From Mycolicibacterium fortuitum subsp. fortuitum (GTDB lineage: Bacteria; Actinomycetota; Actinomycetes; Mycobacteriales; Mycobacteriaceae), in assembly GCF_022179545.1 (NCBI RefSeq), contig NZ_AP025518.1:992001-1056000 (forward strand): a DNA stretch of 64,000 nucleotides. The letters are read 5' to 3'. Both the position numbers and the translations under genes were made by a program. The notes below the pieces were generated by a model, which made no database searches, had not been told where the DNA came from, and worked only from the letters and a program-made list of their open reading frames with translations. Below, piece after piece: positions 25,638 to 36,700 of this stretch (position 1 is the stretch's first letter; each line of letters starts with the position of its first letter).

Positions 25638-27029
25638 ATGGGTACCACTTACGAGCACGAGGCGCGCGAATCCAACACGGATACAGTTCTGAAAACAAGC
25701 AACGTCCTCGACGTACTCGACCAGCGCACGTTCGATCTCGGGTTGGCGATCGGCGTCAACAGTCTCCTGCAGAGCGCCTGGATATATGACCGCCCGGTCG
25801 ATATCGAAGGCCTTCGCCAGTTCCACGACCACCTTCGGCGGGGACGGCTGTCCCGCGGCATCGAGCGTTCACCGCTGCCCTTCGGTCGGCACCGCTGGGT
25901 GGCGTCGGACAATACGTCCGAGCTGGAGATCGTCGAGACACCCAGGCCTCGTGAAGAGTTCGATGACTGGCTCGGCGAGCAGATCAACACTCCGCTCGAT
26001 TGTGAGCGCGGACCCGGCTGGCATCTCGCAATGCTCCCGTTCACCGACGGCGGCTCAGGTGTGAGCTTGGTCGTCTCACATTGCCTCATCGACGGAGTCG
26101 GTCTCTGTGAGGCGCTGGCTGATGCCGCACTCGGCCGCGACGATCCGATCAGCTGGCCTGCTGCCGAAACGCGCGGTCGCTGGCGAGCTGTGAGCCAGGA
26201 CGCCTGGCAAACCGTGCGCGACATCCCCGCCATGGCGCGGGGTGTTGTCGCGGCGATTCGGCTGGCTCGGCGCAGTCGGGAAGGGGCAACGGCCCCGGCC
26301 ACTTCGACGATCACCACCTCACCTGCGCCGGCCGCCCTTTCTGACGAATCGATACCGGTCCCGATGGCGACGATCCTCGTCGATGCGGACGAATGGGATT
26401 CTCGCGCAGAGGCGCTCGGGGGGACCAGTAACACCCTTCTTGTGGGATTGGCGGCTCGGCTGGCCCATCGCGCAGGACGTGTCGGCGCAGACGGGTCGGT
26501 GATGGTCATGATGCCGGTCAACCAGCGCGCCGACGGAGACACCCGTGCCAACGCGCGAAGCAGTGTCGCCGTCACGGTGGATCCCGCACTGGCGACCACG
26601 GATCTGCGGGAGATCCGGGCTGCTGTCAAAGAAACGCTGATCCGTCACGGGCAGGTGCCTGATGAGGAACACGCGGTGAATGCCATCATCCCCCTGCTGC
26701 CGAAGCGGTTCCTCGGAGCCACATCGCGTGTCGGTTCACCCAACCAAGTCGGTTCATCGAACCTCGGTGTGGTCAACCCGGCCGCCACCCGGGCCGATGG
26801 TACGGAGGCCGACCACTTCGCCGTGAAGGTTCTCCCGTACCTGGGATTGACTGAGGCGATGCTCCGCCGGTTCGGCGGGACCCAGTCATTTCTGTCCGGG
26901 AGAGCGAACGGGCGAGTGTTCGTTTCGGCGCATTCATACCTCCCGGGTGGAACCAACTCGAACGAGCGCCTGCAACAGAACCTTTCGAATGCGCTGAATG
27001 ACTTCTCCCTTACCGGAACACTTTTCTGA
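25638..27029 (+). CDS. Condensation-superfamily acyltransferase (WS/DGAT- or PapA-like), copy 1
   Basis: 463-residue protein of the chloramphenicol-acetyltransferase/condensation fold. It carries the catalytic pattern SHxxxDG (His148, Asp152, Gly153) and a later GLAARLAHRAG-MMPVNQR region typical of WS/DGAT- and PapA-type acyltransferases. It lies 72 bases after NRPS2 and just before an ICMT-like gene, in the same direction. It therefore probably acylates the peptide product of this locus, perhaps on a threonine or sugar hydroxyl; that role is inference. A close homologue occurs at 41825-43231 on the other strand. The ATG start at 25638 has only a weak ribosome site (GGGACGG). The donor is unknown, and a noncatalytic or docking role cannot be excluded. 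Confidence 0.8.
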   Translation: MGTTYEHEARESNTDTVLKTSNVLDVLDQRTFDLGLAIGVNSLLQSAWIYDRPVDIEGLRQFHDHLRRGRLSRGIERSPLPFGRHRWVASDNTSELEIVETPRPREEFDDWLGEQINTPLDCERGPGWHLAMLPFTDGGSGVSLVVSHCLIDGVGLCEALADAALGRDDPISWPAAETRGRWRAVSQDAWQTVRDIPAMARGVVAAIRLARRSREGATAPATSTITTSPAPAALSDESIPVPMATILVDADEWDSRAEALGGTSNTLLVGLAARLAHRAGRVGADGSVMVMMPVNQRADGDTRANARSSVAVTVDPALATTDLREIRAAVKETLIRHGQVPDEEHAVNAIIPLLPKRFLGATSRVGSPNQVGSSNLGVVNPAATRADGTEADHFAVKVLPYLGLTEAMLRRFGGTQSFLSGRANGRVFVSAHSYLPGGTNSNERLQQNLSNALNDFSLTGTLF

Positions 27030-27057
27030 ACACTGGATCAACTTTCAGGAGGATGGC

Positions 27058-27732
27058 ATGAGCACCGATCTTCGGGTGGCGATTCAATCCGTACTCGGCC
27101 TGGTTGCGTTGGGAGCGCTGCTGTTCATACCGGCGGGGACGCTCGACTACTGGCAGGCGTGGGTCTTCCTGTCGGTGTACGCGGTACTGGCAATCGCCTC
27201 CACCGTCTACCTGTTGAGGAAAGACAAGGCGATCGTCGAGCGGCGCATGCGGGTCGGGCAGAAGGCCGAATCGCGACCGGTGCAAAAGGTCGTGGTGCTC
27301 GTCATCGTGAACCTGTCCATCGCCCTGCCGGTGTTCTGTGCGCTCGACCACCGCTTCGGCTGGTCTCCGGTGCCCACCGCGGTATCCCTGATCGGTAACG
27401 CGATGTTCGCCGTCGGCCTTGGCATCACGATGTTCACCATGCTCCAGAACAGTTATGCGTCGGCCAACATCACCGTGGAGTCGGAGCAGAAACTGGTCTC
27501 CACCGGGCTCTACGGGCTTGTGCGACACCCCATGTACATGGGCGCCTTGATCATGGTCGCGGGGATGCCTCTGGCCCTCGGATCATGGTGGGGCCTGGCC
27601 GTTCTCATTCCCGTGTTGGCCCTTTACGCCTTCCGTATCCACGATGAGGAAGAGCTGCTCGGACAGCAACTCGCGGGTTACGGCGAGTACATGCAGAAGG
27701 TGCACTATCGACTGGTGCCGCTCGTTTGGTGA
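27058..27732 (+). CDS. ICMT-like integral membrane methyltransferase, copy 1
   Basis: 224-residue membrane protein with about five hydrophobic segments. The C-terminal signature GLYGLVRHPMY (RHPMY at residues 156-160), followed by an acidic HDEEEL, is typical of isoprenylcysteine carboxyl methyltransferase and PEMT-like SAM-dependent enzymes. The ATG at 27058 was chosen because a perfect AGGAGG lies at 27047-27052, five bases upstream. A longer in-frame ATG at 26998 would lie inside the preceding gene. It is the last gene of the NRPS2 block and is followed by a stem-loop terminator. It probably O-methylates a product of the locus, for example a carboxylate or hydroxyl; substrate unknown. A paralogue follows NRPS3. 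Confidence 0.85.
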   Translation: MSTDLRVAIQSVLGLVALGALLFIPAGTLDYWQAWVFLSVYAVLAIASTVYLLRKDKAIVERRMRVGQKAESRPVQKVVVLVIVNLSIALPVFCALDHRFGWSPVPTAVSLIGNAMFAVGLGITMFTMLQNSYASANITVESEQKLVSTGLYGLVRHPMYMGALIMVAGMPLALGSWWGLAVLIPVLALYAFRIHDEEELLGQQLAGYGEYMQKVHYRLVPLVW

Positions 27733-27784
27733 CGATGAAGCTGATCGTCACGGCGGCTGCATCTTCCTAGACCGCCAACTGTTG

Positions 27785-27830
27785 AGGACTACCGCACCGA
27801 ACTGAGTCCAGACGGTGCGGTAGTCCTTTG
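27785..27830 (+). terminator. Stem-loop terminator after the NRPS2 block
   Basis: A perfect 15-base stem (27785-27799 with 27813-27827) around a 13-base loop, followed by CTTTG. It lies 53 bases after the ICMT-like stop. The U-tract is short, as is usual in mycobacteria. Confidence 0.8.
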
Positions 27831-28735
27831 TCTATGGCCGGTCGGATGCAGACCCATTGGCAGAATCCGCTCTCCAGCCGGCGACAGGATCCCGGTGACC
27901 GCCGTGCATCCGCACCGGCGGTGCGTTGTCGTTCGCCTGCGCTTTTCGCAAGATCTTGAAAATTCGCTACTGATTGCAATCGCAAACTAATGAACTTTGA
28001 ATCGCGGCCGAATGCCCACTCGTTCCGGGGGTGCGTCACCAAGTCGCTCTTCGTCGCCGCGCGCGCGGGAAGGTCGTGCTGAACAATATTTGCTGAAATT
28101 GCAAATACCTTGCGCTCTCGACGTCTGTCATCTCTTGTCGACGGAGTGAGGTCGGCTGATTTCGGGTAGCGGTGCAGTCGACTTCGCTGAAGTGAACTAC
28201 ATCGGCGTCATGCACAAACCTGTGGTCGGCGGTCTTTCTGGGGAGCTTTCGAGCGCGGACATGCAGATCAGAGTGCCGTGACGGTCTTGGAGGTGGCGAC
28301 AACGGTCCACGTTCCAGTCGGCGCGAGCCGTTGGGGTGACCCGCGGGGGCGTCAGTCCTCATGCTGTCTGAGTTTGCCATCGGCATTTGCTGAACTTGAT
28401 TGGTTCGTCAACGACGGTGCGACACCGTCAGGTTGCGGTCGGCTCACATTCCTGGATTCACAATTTCTACGTCCACTCGACGCCGACTGGATATGCTGAT
28501 TTTCTGCAATTACTGAATCCATAGCTGGAGTAGGCCACAGGAAACAAGATCGCATTGGGCAGGGCGCGGGGCGGGATTGTCCCTGCTTCCGGATACCCGA
28601 ACGTTTTCACTGGTCGACTCGACGATGGGGGGCCGGGTGAACGTTGACCAACAACGCTGCCTGTCGGCGACCGCCGCCGAGATCCCCGTAGGCCGGGCAA
28701 CCGGTCGCAGGAGGCCACGCGGGTGGGAGATTCCA
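27831..28735. other. Intergenic region before NRPS3, no convincing gene
   Basis: About 900 bases with lower GC than the flanks and no ORF with credible codon use on either strand. It holds a small inverted repeat at 28087-28107 and presumably the promoter of NRPS3. I could not fix a promoter by eye. Confidence 0.5.
28087..28107. promoter_or_regulatory. AT-rich inverted repeat, possible operator
   Basis: Seven-base arms TATTTGC and GCAAATA around a seven-base spacer, in the gap upstream of NRPS3. It could be a binding site for a regulator; chance occurrence is possible. Confidence 0.3.
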
Positions 28736-28861
28736 ATGAAGATCGATGAACAGTCACTGCCTGCCGTACGCGTGCAGCTCGACGAGTACTCGGCCAAGAG
28801 CCGCCTCCGCACCGCCTCGTCGGTGTGCGTCCCCAAGACACTGCGGGAGGCGTTGTCGTGA
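28736..28861 (+). CDS. Possible 41-codon ORF overlapping the NRPS3 start
   Basis: ATG at 28736 with GGGAGA at 28725-28730, five bases upstream. It ends in TGA at 28859-28861, which overlaps the NRPS3 GTG in the same GTGA arrangement as NRPS1/NRPS2. The frame can be extended to 28577. The 41-residue product is basic and polar and resembles nothing I know. It may be a real leader that couples translation to NRPS3, or a leftover of the upstream gene from which the NRPS3 cassette was copied. Coding status is uncertain. Confidence 0.35.
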   Translation: MKIDEQSLPAVRVQLDEYSAKSRLRTASSVCVPKTLREALS

Positions 28862-30715
28862 CTGCAAACTTGACGCGACGATTGTCGTCGATCGACTTTC
28901 TGGATGAGGATGAGCACGCTGAGCTGTTCGACTGGGGCAACCGGGCTGTTCTGACCAACGCGGCGCGCGTGTCGGCTCCTGTGACGGAGTTGTTCGCGGC
29001 CCAGGCAACCCGTTCACGGGATGCGGTGGCGGTTGCATTCGATGGCCGGCAGATGTCGTATGGCGAACTCGATGAATTGTCGAATCGTCTGGCCCACCAT
29101 CTGGTTGGCCTTGGCGCTGGGCCGGGTCAGCGTGTCGCGGTGCTCTTGCCCAGATCGGCTGATTCCGTTGTGGCGATTCTGGCGGTGTTGAAGTCGGGGG
29201 CGGCGTATCTGCCGATCGATCCGCTGCATCCTGATGCGCGCATTCGGTTCATGCTCGCCGATGCTGAACCGACCGTAGCGGTGACGACTACGGAATTGGC
29301 TGGTCGCTTGGACGGTTGCGATATCCACGTCGTCGATTTCGCCGAGTTACGTCAGCACAACGAACAGAGTGCAAGCTTGCCTGTGCCGTCGGCTGATGAT
29401 GTGGCGTATTTGATCTATACGTCGGGGACGACGGGGCGTCCGAAGGGTGTGGCGGTTACGCATTCCAATGTGGTTCGGCTGTTGGAGACGTTGGATGCGG
29501 AGTTGGGTCTGGCGGGGCAGGTGTGGACGCAGTGTCATTCGTTGGCGTTTGACTATTCGGTGTGGGAGATCTGGGGTGCGTTGTTGTTCGGTGGCCGGTT
29601 GGTGGTGGTGCCGGAGGCGGTGACGCGGGCTCCAGAAGAGCTGCTGGCCTTGCTGGTCACCGAGCAGGTAACTGTGTTGAGTCAGACACCGTCGGCGTTC
29701 TACGCACTGCAGTCTGTTGATTCCCTGCTGCCCGCGGCAGGCCGCCAGCTGAAGGTGGAGACGGTGGTGTTCGGCGGGGAAGCTCTTGAGCCGCAGCGTC
29801 TTCAGCCGTGGATGGACAGCCATTCGGATTCGCCGCGGTTGATCAACATGTATGGCATCACCGAGACGACGGTGCATGCCTCGTTCCGGGAGATCGGTGC
29901 TGAGGATGCTCAGGGCAGTGACAGCCCGATCGGTGTGCCGCTGGCGCACTTGGGCTTCTTTGTGCTGGATGCGTCGCTGCATCCTGCGCCGGTCGGTGTG
30001 GTGGGTGAGCTGTATGTGACCGGTGGTGGGCTGGCATGTGGGTATTGGCATCGCGGCGGATTGACCGCGTCGCGGTTTGTCGCCTGTCCGTTCGGCGGTG
30101 CGGGTGCGCGCATGTATCGGACCGGTGATCTGGCGTCCTGGGGTTCCGATGGGCAGCTGCGGTATGCAGGTCGCGCTGATGAGCAGGTCAAGATCCGCGG
30201 ATATCGCATCGAACTGGGGGAAATCCGGTCTGCGCTTGCGGAACTGGACGGAGTGAGACAAGCCGAGGTCATAGCGCGCGAGGATCATCCAGGCGACAAA
30301 CGTCTCGTGGGGTATGTGACCGGTGTGGTGGATGCCGGGGTTGTGCGTGCTGCGTTGTCGGCGCGGTTGCCTGGTTATATGGTGCCGGCTGCGATCGTGG
30401 TGCTGGACAGTTTGCCGTTGACGGTGAACGGCAAGCTGGACAAGCGTGCGTTGCCGGCTCCGGATTATGCCGAGGGGCAGCGGTATCGTGCTCCGGTCAG
30501 TGCTGTGGAGGAGGTACTGGCCGGGATCTATGCCCAGGTGTTGGGTTTGGATCGCGTGGGGGTCGACGATTCGTTCTTCGACCTGGGCGGCGACTCGCTC
30601 TCGGCGACCCGCTTGATCAACACGATCAACAGTGACCTGGATTCTGATCTCGCGGTTCGTGCGGTGTTCGAGGCGCCGACGGTCGCGGAGCTGGCGATGC
30701 GTGTCGCTGAGAGTT
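28858..30715 (+). other. NRPS3 module 1: A-T, threonine-like code
   Basis: A domain with [11 protein letters not shown] near 29416 and code D-Y-W-S-V-G-M-V-H-K; T around 30581-30600. No C domain precedes it. Confidence 0.8.
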
Positions 30716-33700
30716 CGGGCAGGCGGGCGCCGTTGGTGGCTCAACGGCGGCCGGACGTCATTCCGTTGTCGTATGCCCAGCAGCGGTTGTGGTTCCTGGA
30801 GCAGCTGCAGGGCCCGTCGTCGATCTACAACATGGCGGTGGCGTTACGGATCAGTGGGTGTCTGGACACTGACGCGCTGGGTCTCGCCCTCGCCGATGTC
30901 GTGGACCGCCATGAGAGCCTCCGAACACTGTTTGCGGCACCCGACGGTGTGCCGCGGCAGGTGGTGGTGCGGTCAGAGGATGTTGACTTCGGTTGGCAGG
31001 TTGTCGATGTGTGTGGTGCGTCGGCGGCTGAAGTCGCCGAGATCATTGAAGGTGTGGCTGGTCATGCGTTTGATCTGAGTTGTGAGATCCCGCTTCGTGC
31101 AGTGCTTTTGCGGACTGGTGTTGATGAGTTCGTGTTGGCTGCGGTGGTGCATCATATTGCTGCTGATGGTTGGTCGGTGGCTCCGTTGGTGGCTGATTTG
31201 CAGTTGGCGTATGCCGCTCGTGCGGTAGGCCGGGGGCCGCAGTGGTCGCCGTTGCCGGTGCAGTATGTCGATTACACGTTGTGGCAGCGTGAGTGTCTGG
31301 GCGATCTTGCTGATCCTGAGTCCAGGATTTCGGGACAGGTGGCGTATTGGGAGCAGGCGTTGGCTGGGTTGCCTGAGCGCCTTGAGTTGCCCACTGATCG
31401 TCCTTATCCTGCGGTGGCTGATCATCGGGGGGCCAGCATCCCGGTGTCGTTGCCCGCCGAACTGCACAGACGCGTTCGTGCAGTCGCTCGTGAACACAAC
31501 GTGACGACGTACATGGTGGTGCAGGCGGCACTGGCGATGTTGTTGTCGAAGATGAGCGCGAGTTCTGATGTGGCGGTGGGTGTTCCGATCGCCGGTCGCG
31601 GGGATGTGGCTCTGGACAAACTGGTGGGGTTCTTTGTCAACACGTTGGTGTTGCGGGTCGACCTGACCGGCGACCCCACTGCAACCGAGGTACTGGGACA
31701 GGTTCGCCGGCGGAGCTTGGCTGCGCTTGAGCATCAGGACGTGCCGTTCGAGGTGTTGGTAGACCGCCTCAACCCGACCCGGTCGCTGGCTCATCATCCG
31801 TTGGTCCAGGTCGCCCTGGCCTGGCAGAACTTCATCGACGACTCTGCAGCTCGCTCTACCTCCGGTGGCATTCAGGCCGAGCCGCTGGAAACGACGACGC
31901 GAACTGCCCGGATGGATCTGACGTTCTCGCTTTCGGAACGCTGGGATGACGCCGGTGAACCCGCAGGCATCGGCGGCAGCGTCGAGTTCCGCACCGACGT
32001 ATTCGACACCGCCAGTACCGAACTGCTGGTGGAGCGGTTGCACCGCGTGTTGGATGCCGTCACCACTGATCCGCGGAGGTCGTTGTCGTCGATCGATGTG
32101 TTGGATGTCGTCGAGCACGCCCGCCTCGACGAAATGGGTAACCGGGCTGCGTTGGCCAGGCCGACCACAGCGTCGTCGGTTCCGGCGATGTTCGCGCAGC
32201 AGGTCGTCCGCACCCCGGACACGGTGGCACTGGTCTGCGGGCAGCGTTCGCTGACATACCGCGAACTGGATGAGACGTCGAACCGCCTGGCACACTGGCT
32301 GGTTGGACTTGGAGCGGGGCCCGGCCGGTGCGTGGCTCTGTTCCATTCGCGTTGTGCCGAAGCGATTATCTCAATCGTCGCGGTCCTGAAGTCCGGAGCC
32401 GCGTATGTGCCGATCGACCCCATGCATCCCGATGCCCGGATCCGTTTCATGCTCGATGATGCCGCACCTGTCGCCGTCTTGACTTCAGTGAGTTGGGCCG
32501 ACCGGCTTTCGGAATGCGAGGTGCATGTCGTCGACGTCGGCGATCCGCGGATCGAGACGCAGCCAAGCACCGCGTTGCCGATGCCCGCTGGCGATGACAT
32601 CGCCTACCTGATCTACACATCGGGAACCACAGGTGTCCCGAAGGGAGTCGCAGTTCCACACCGGAACGTCGCGCAACTGCTCGTGCCGTTGAATCGAAAC
32701 TTGTCACCAGAGGTGTGGTCACAGTGGCATTCCTATGCCTTCGATGTTTCGGTGTGGGAGGTGTGGGGCGCTCTTCTGCACGGCGGACGACTGGTGGTGG
32801 TGCCGGAGACAGTGGCGAGTTCACCGGACGATTTCCACGCCCTACTCATGGCCGAGAAGGTGAGTGTGCTGAGCCAAACCCCTTCTGCGGTGGGAGTTCT
32901 CTCGCCGGAGGGGCTGGAATCGGCGGCGCTGGTGGTAGCAGGCGAAGCCTGCGCCGCCGAGGTGATGGACCAGTGGGCATCCGGTGGGCGGGTGATGATC
33001 AACGCTTACGGACCGACCGAAGCCACGGTGTATGCCTCGATCAGCGCTCCGCTGCAGGCCGGTTCGAATGTCGTTCCGATAGGTTCGCCGGTCCCGGGCG
33101 CGGCGTTGTTCGTGCTGGACAGGCTGCTTCGGCCGGTTCCTGTCGGTGTGGTCGGGGAACTGTATGTGGCCGGTCAGGGAGTGGCCTACGGATACGCCCG
33201 TCGCGCGGGGTTGACTGCTTCGCGATTCGTGCCCTGCCCGTTCGGGGTGCCGGGCTCGCGGATGTATCGCACCGGTGATCTGGCATTGTGGGGGCTCGAT
33301 GGGCAGTTGCGGTATCTGGGACGTGCTGATGAGCAGGTCAAGATCCGCGGATATCGGATCGAGTTGGGTGAAATCCAAACGGCGTTGACTGCCGTGGAAG
33401 GCGTCCGGCAAGCCGCCGTGATCGTGCGGGAAGACGCGCCGGGTGACAAGCGCCTGGTCGGATATGTGACCGGGACAGCGGATCCGGCCGCCGTCCGACT
33501 GGCGTTGGCCGAACGCTTGCCCGGCTACATGGTGCCCGTAGCGGTGGTGTTGGTCGACGCTCTGCCATTGACCGTCAACGGCAAACTCGACCGGCGTGCG
33601 CTACCAGCACCGGAGTACGCCGACGCCGACGCCTACCGCGCCCCGAGCACGCCAAAAGAAGAGATCCTGGCCGGGATATATGCCCAAGTCCTGGGATTGG

Positions 33701-36700
33701 AGCAGGTCGGGATCGACGACTCGTTCTTCGATCTGGGTGGCGATTCGCTGTCCGCCATGCGACTGCTCAATGCGATTCACGCAAGCTTGGATGCCGGTCT
33801 TCCCGTTCGAGCCGTCTTCGATGCGCCTACCGTGGCTGAACTGGCGGTACGTCTCGGTGAGAATGGGAGCGGACGCGATCCATTGGTGGCCCAGCCGCGC
33901 CCAGAGGTCCTCCCGTTGTCCTATGCGCAACAACGGTTGTGGTTCCTTGATCATTTGCAGGGACCTTCACCGGTGTACAACATGCCAGTGGCGCTGCGGT
34001 TGCGTGGCCGTTTGGATACCGATGCGCTGGGCCATGCCCTGATGGACGTGGTGGGCAGGCATGAATCGCTGCGCACTGTGTTCGCCGAGTCCGACGGGGC
34101 GCTTCGACAAGTGATCATCCCCGAAGCGCAGGCCGACTTCGGTTGGCGGGTAGTTGATGCCACCGGTTGGACCGGCGCCGAATTGGCCGAGGCGATCGAA
34201 CGTGTGACCAGTCACGCCTTCGATCTGGCCAGCGAGATCCCGTTGCGCGCAGAGCTGTTCCATATCGGAGAGGGCGATGACGTCTTGGTGGCGGTGGTGC
34301 ATCACATTGCGGGTGATGGCGCTTCCGTCGGTCCGTTGTTGGCAGGTCTCGGTGCAGCCTATGCGTGTCGTTGCCAGGGGCGGGCACCGGATTGGTCGCC
34401 TCTGCCGGTGCAGTACGTGGACTATGCGCTGTGGCAACGTTCGTATCTGGGTGACCTGGCCGATCACGACAGTCGGATATCCGGGCAGGTCGCGTATTGG
34501 GAAGAGATGCTGGCCGGCCTGCCGGAGCGGTTGGAACTGCCAACGGATCGGCCGTATCCGCAGGTTGCCGGTCACGAAGGCGCCCGGGTGCCGGTCTCGT
34601 GGCCGGCCGAATTGCAGCGCCGGATCCGCAGCGTCGCCCGGGAGTATCGTGCGACACCGTTCATGGTGGTTCAGGCCGCCCTGGCTGTTTTGCTGTCGAA
34701 ACTCAGTGCGAGTCCTGATGTGGCTGTGGGCTTCCCGGTGGCAGACCGGGTGGACCCTGCCTTGGACGAACTGGTCGGTTTCTTCGTCAATACTCTGGTG
34801 TTGCGGGTGGATCTGTCCGGCGATCCGACAGTCGGGGAGGTGCTGGAGCAGGTTCGCCATCGCAGCCTCACCGCACTCGAGCATCAAGACGTGCCGTTCG
34901 AAGTTTTGGTAGATCGACTCAACCCGACTCGATCCCTGGCCCATCACCCGCTTGTGCAGGTGGAACTGGCCTGGCAGAACTTCACCAGAACTGAAGGTGC
35001 TGAATCGGCGTTGGGAGATGTCGAGGCAACTCCTTTGGAAGCCGAGACCGGAACCGCGCGTATGGATCTGACATTGTCGATGTCGGAACGGTGGGATGAG
35101 GCCGGCGAACTCGCCGGAATAGCAGGGATGGCGGAATTCCGGACGGACATCTTCGATACGGCCAGCATCGAAACCCTGATCCGCCGGCTCGAGCGCGTGC
35201 TCACGGCGATCACGGCCGACGTCGACCAGCGGCTGTCGTCGATGGACTTCTTGGACGAGGACGAGCACACCGAGCTGTTGGGATGGGGCAACCGAGCGGT
35301 GCTGGACGAATCGGTGGCCGCGTCGGCTTCGATTACGGACTTGTTCGCTGCGCAGGTCACTCGCTCCCGCGAAGCGGTCGCAGTGTCATTTGACGGCCGA
35401 TCGATGTCGTACGCGCAGCTCGATGAGTCGTCAGACCGTTTGGCCCGCTTGCTGGTAACCAAAGGCGCCGGGCCCGGCAGGTGCGTCGCGGTGCTCTTGC
35501 CCAGATCGGCTGATTCCGTTGTGGCGATTCTGGCGGTGTTGAAGTCGGGGGCGGCGTATCTGCCGATCGATCCGCTGCATCCTGATGCGCGCATTCGGTT
35601 CATGCTCGCCGATGCTGAACCGACCGTAGCGGTGACGACTACGGAATTGGCTGGTCGCTTGGACGGTTGCGATATCCACGTCGTCGATTTCGCCGAGTTA
35701 CGTCAGCACAACGAACAGAGTGCAAGCTTGCCTGTGCCGTCGGCTGATGATGTGGCGTATTTGATCTATACGTCGGGGACGACGGGGCGTCCGAAGGGTG
35801 TGGCGGTTACGCATTCCAATGTGGTTCGGCTGTTGGAGACGTTGGATGCGGAGTTGGGTCTGGCGGGGCAGGTGTGGACGCAGTGTCATTCGTTGGCGTT
35901 TGACTATTCGGTGTGGGAGATCTGGGGTGCGTTGTTGTTCGGTGGCCGGTTGGTGGTGGTGCCGGAGGCGGTGACGCGGGCTCCAGAAGAGCTGCTGGCC
36001 TTGCTGGTCACCGAGCAGGTAACTGTGTTGAGTCAGACACCGTCGGCGTTCTACGCACTGCAGTCTGTTGATTCCCTGCTGCCCGCGGCAGGCCGCCAGC
36101 TGAAGGTGGAGACGGTGGTGTTCGGCGGGGAAGCTCTTGAGCCGCAGCGTCTTCAGCCGTGGATGGACAGCCATTCGGATTCGCCGCGGTTGATCAACAT
36201 GTATGGCATCACCGAGACGACGGTGCATGCCTCGTTCCGGGAGATCGGTGCTGAGGATGCTCAGGGCAGTGACAGCCCGATCGGTGTGCCGCTGGCGCAC
36301 TTGGGCTTCTTTGTGCTGGATGCGTCGCTGCATCCTGCGCCGGTCGGTGTGGTGGGTGAGCTGTATGTGACCGGTGGTGGGCTGGCATGTGGGTATTGGC
36401 GTCGCGGTGGATTGACCGCGTCGCGGTTTGTCGCCTGTCCGTTCGGCGGTGCGGGTGCGCGCATGTATCGGACCGGTGATCTGGCGTCCTGGGGTTCCGA
36501 TGGGCAGCTGCGGTATGCAGGTCGCGCTGATGAGCAGGTCAAGATCCGCGGTTACCGCATCGAACTGGGCGAGATCCAAACAGCCTTGGCCGATCTGGAT
36601 GGCGTGGACCAAGCTGCGGTGGTCGCCCGGGAGGACCGCCCGGGGGATAGGCGTCTGGTGGGTTATGTGACCGGTGTGGTGGATGCCGGGGTTGTGCGTG

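Noticed and set aside
26998..27057. Longer start for ICMT copy 1
   Set aside because: It lies inside the acyltransferase gene and lacks a ribosome site; ATG 27058 follows a perfect AGGAGG.
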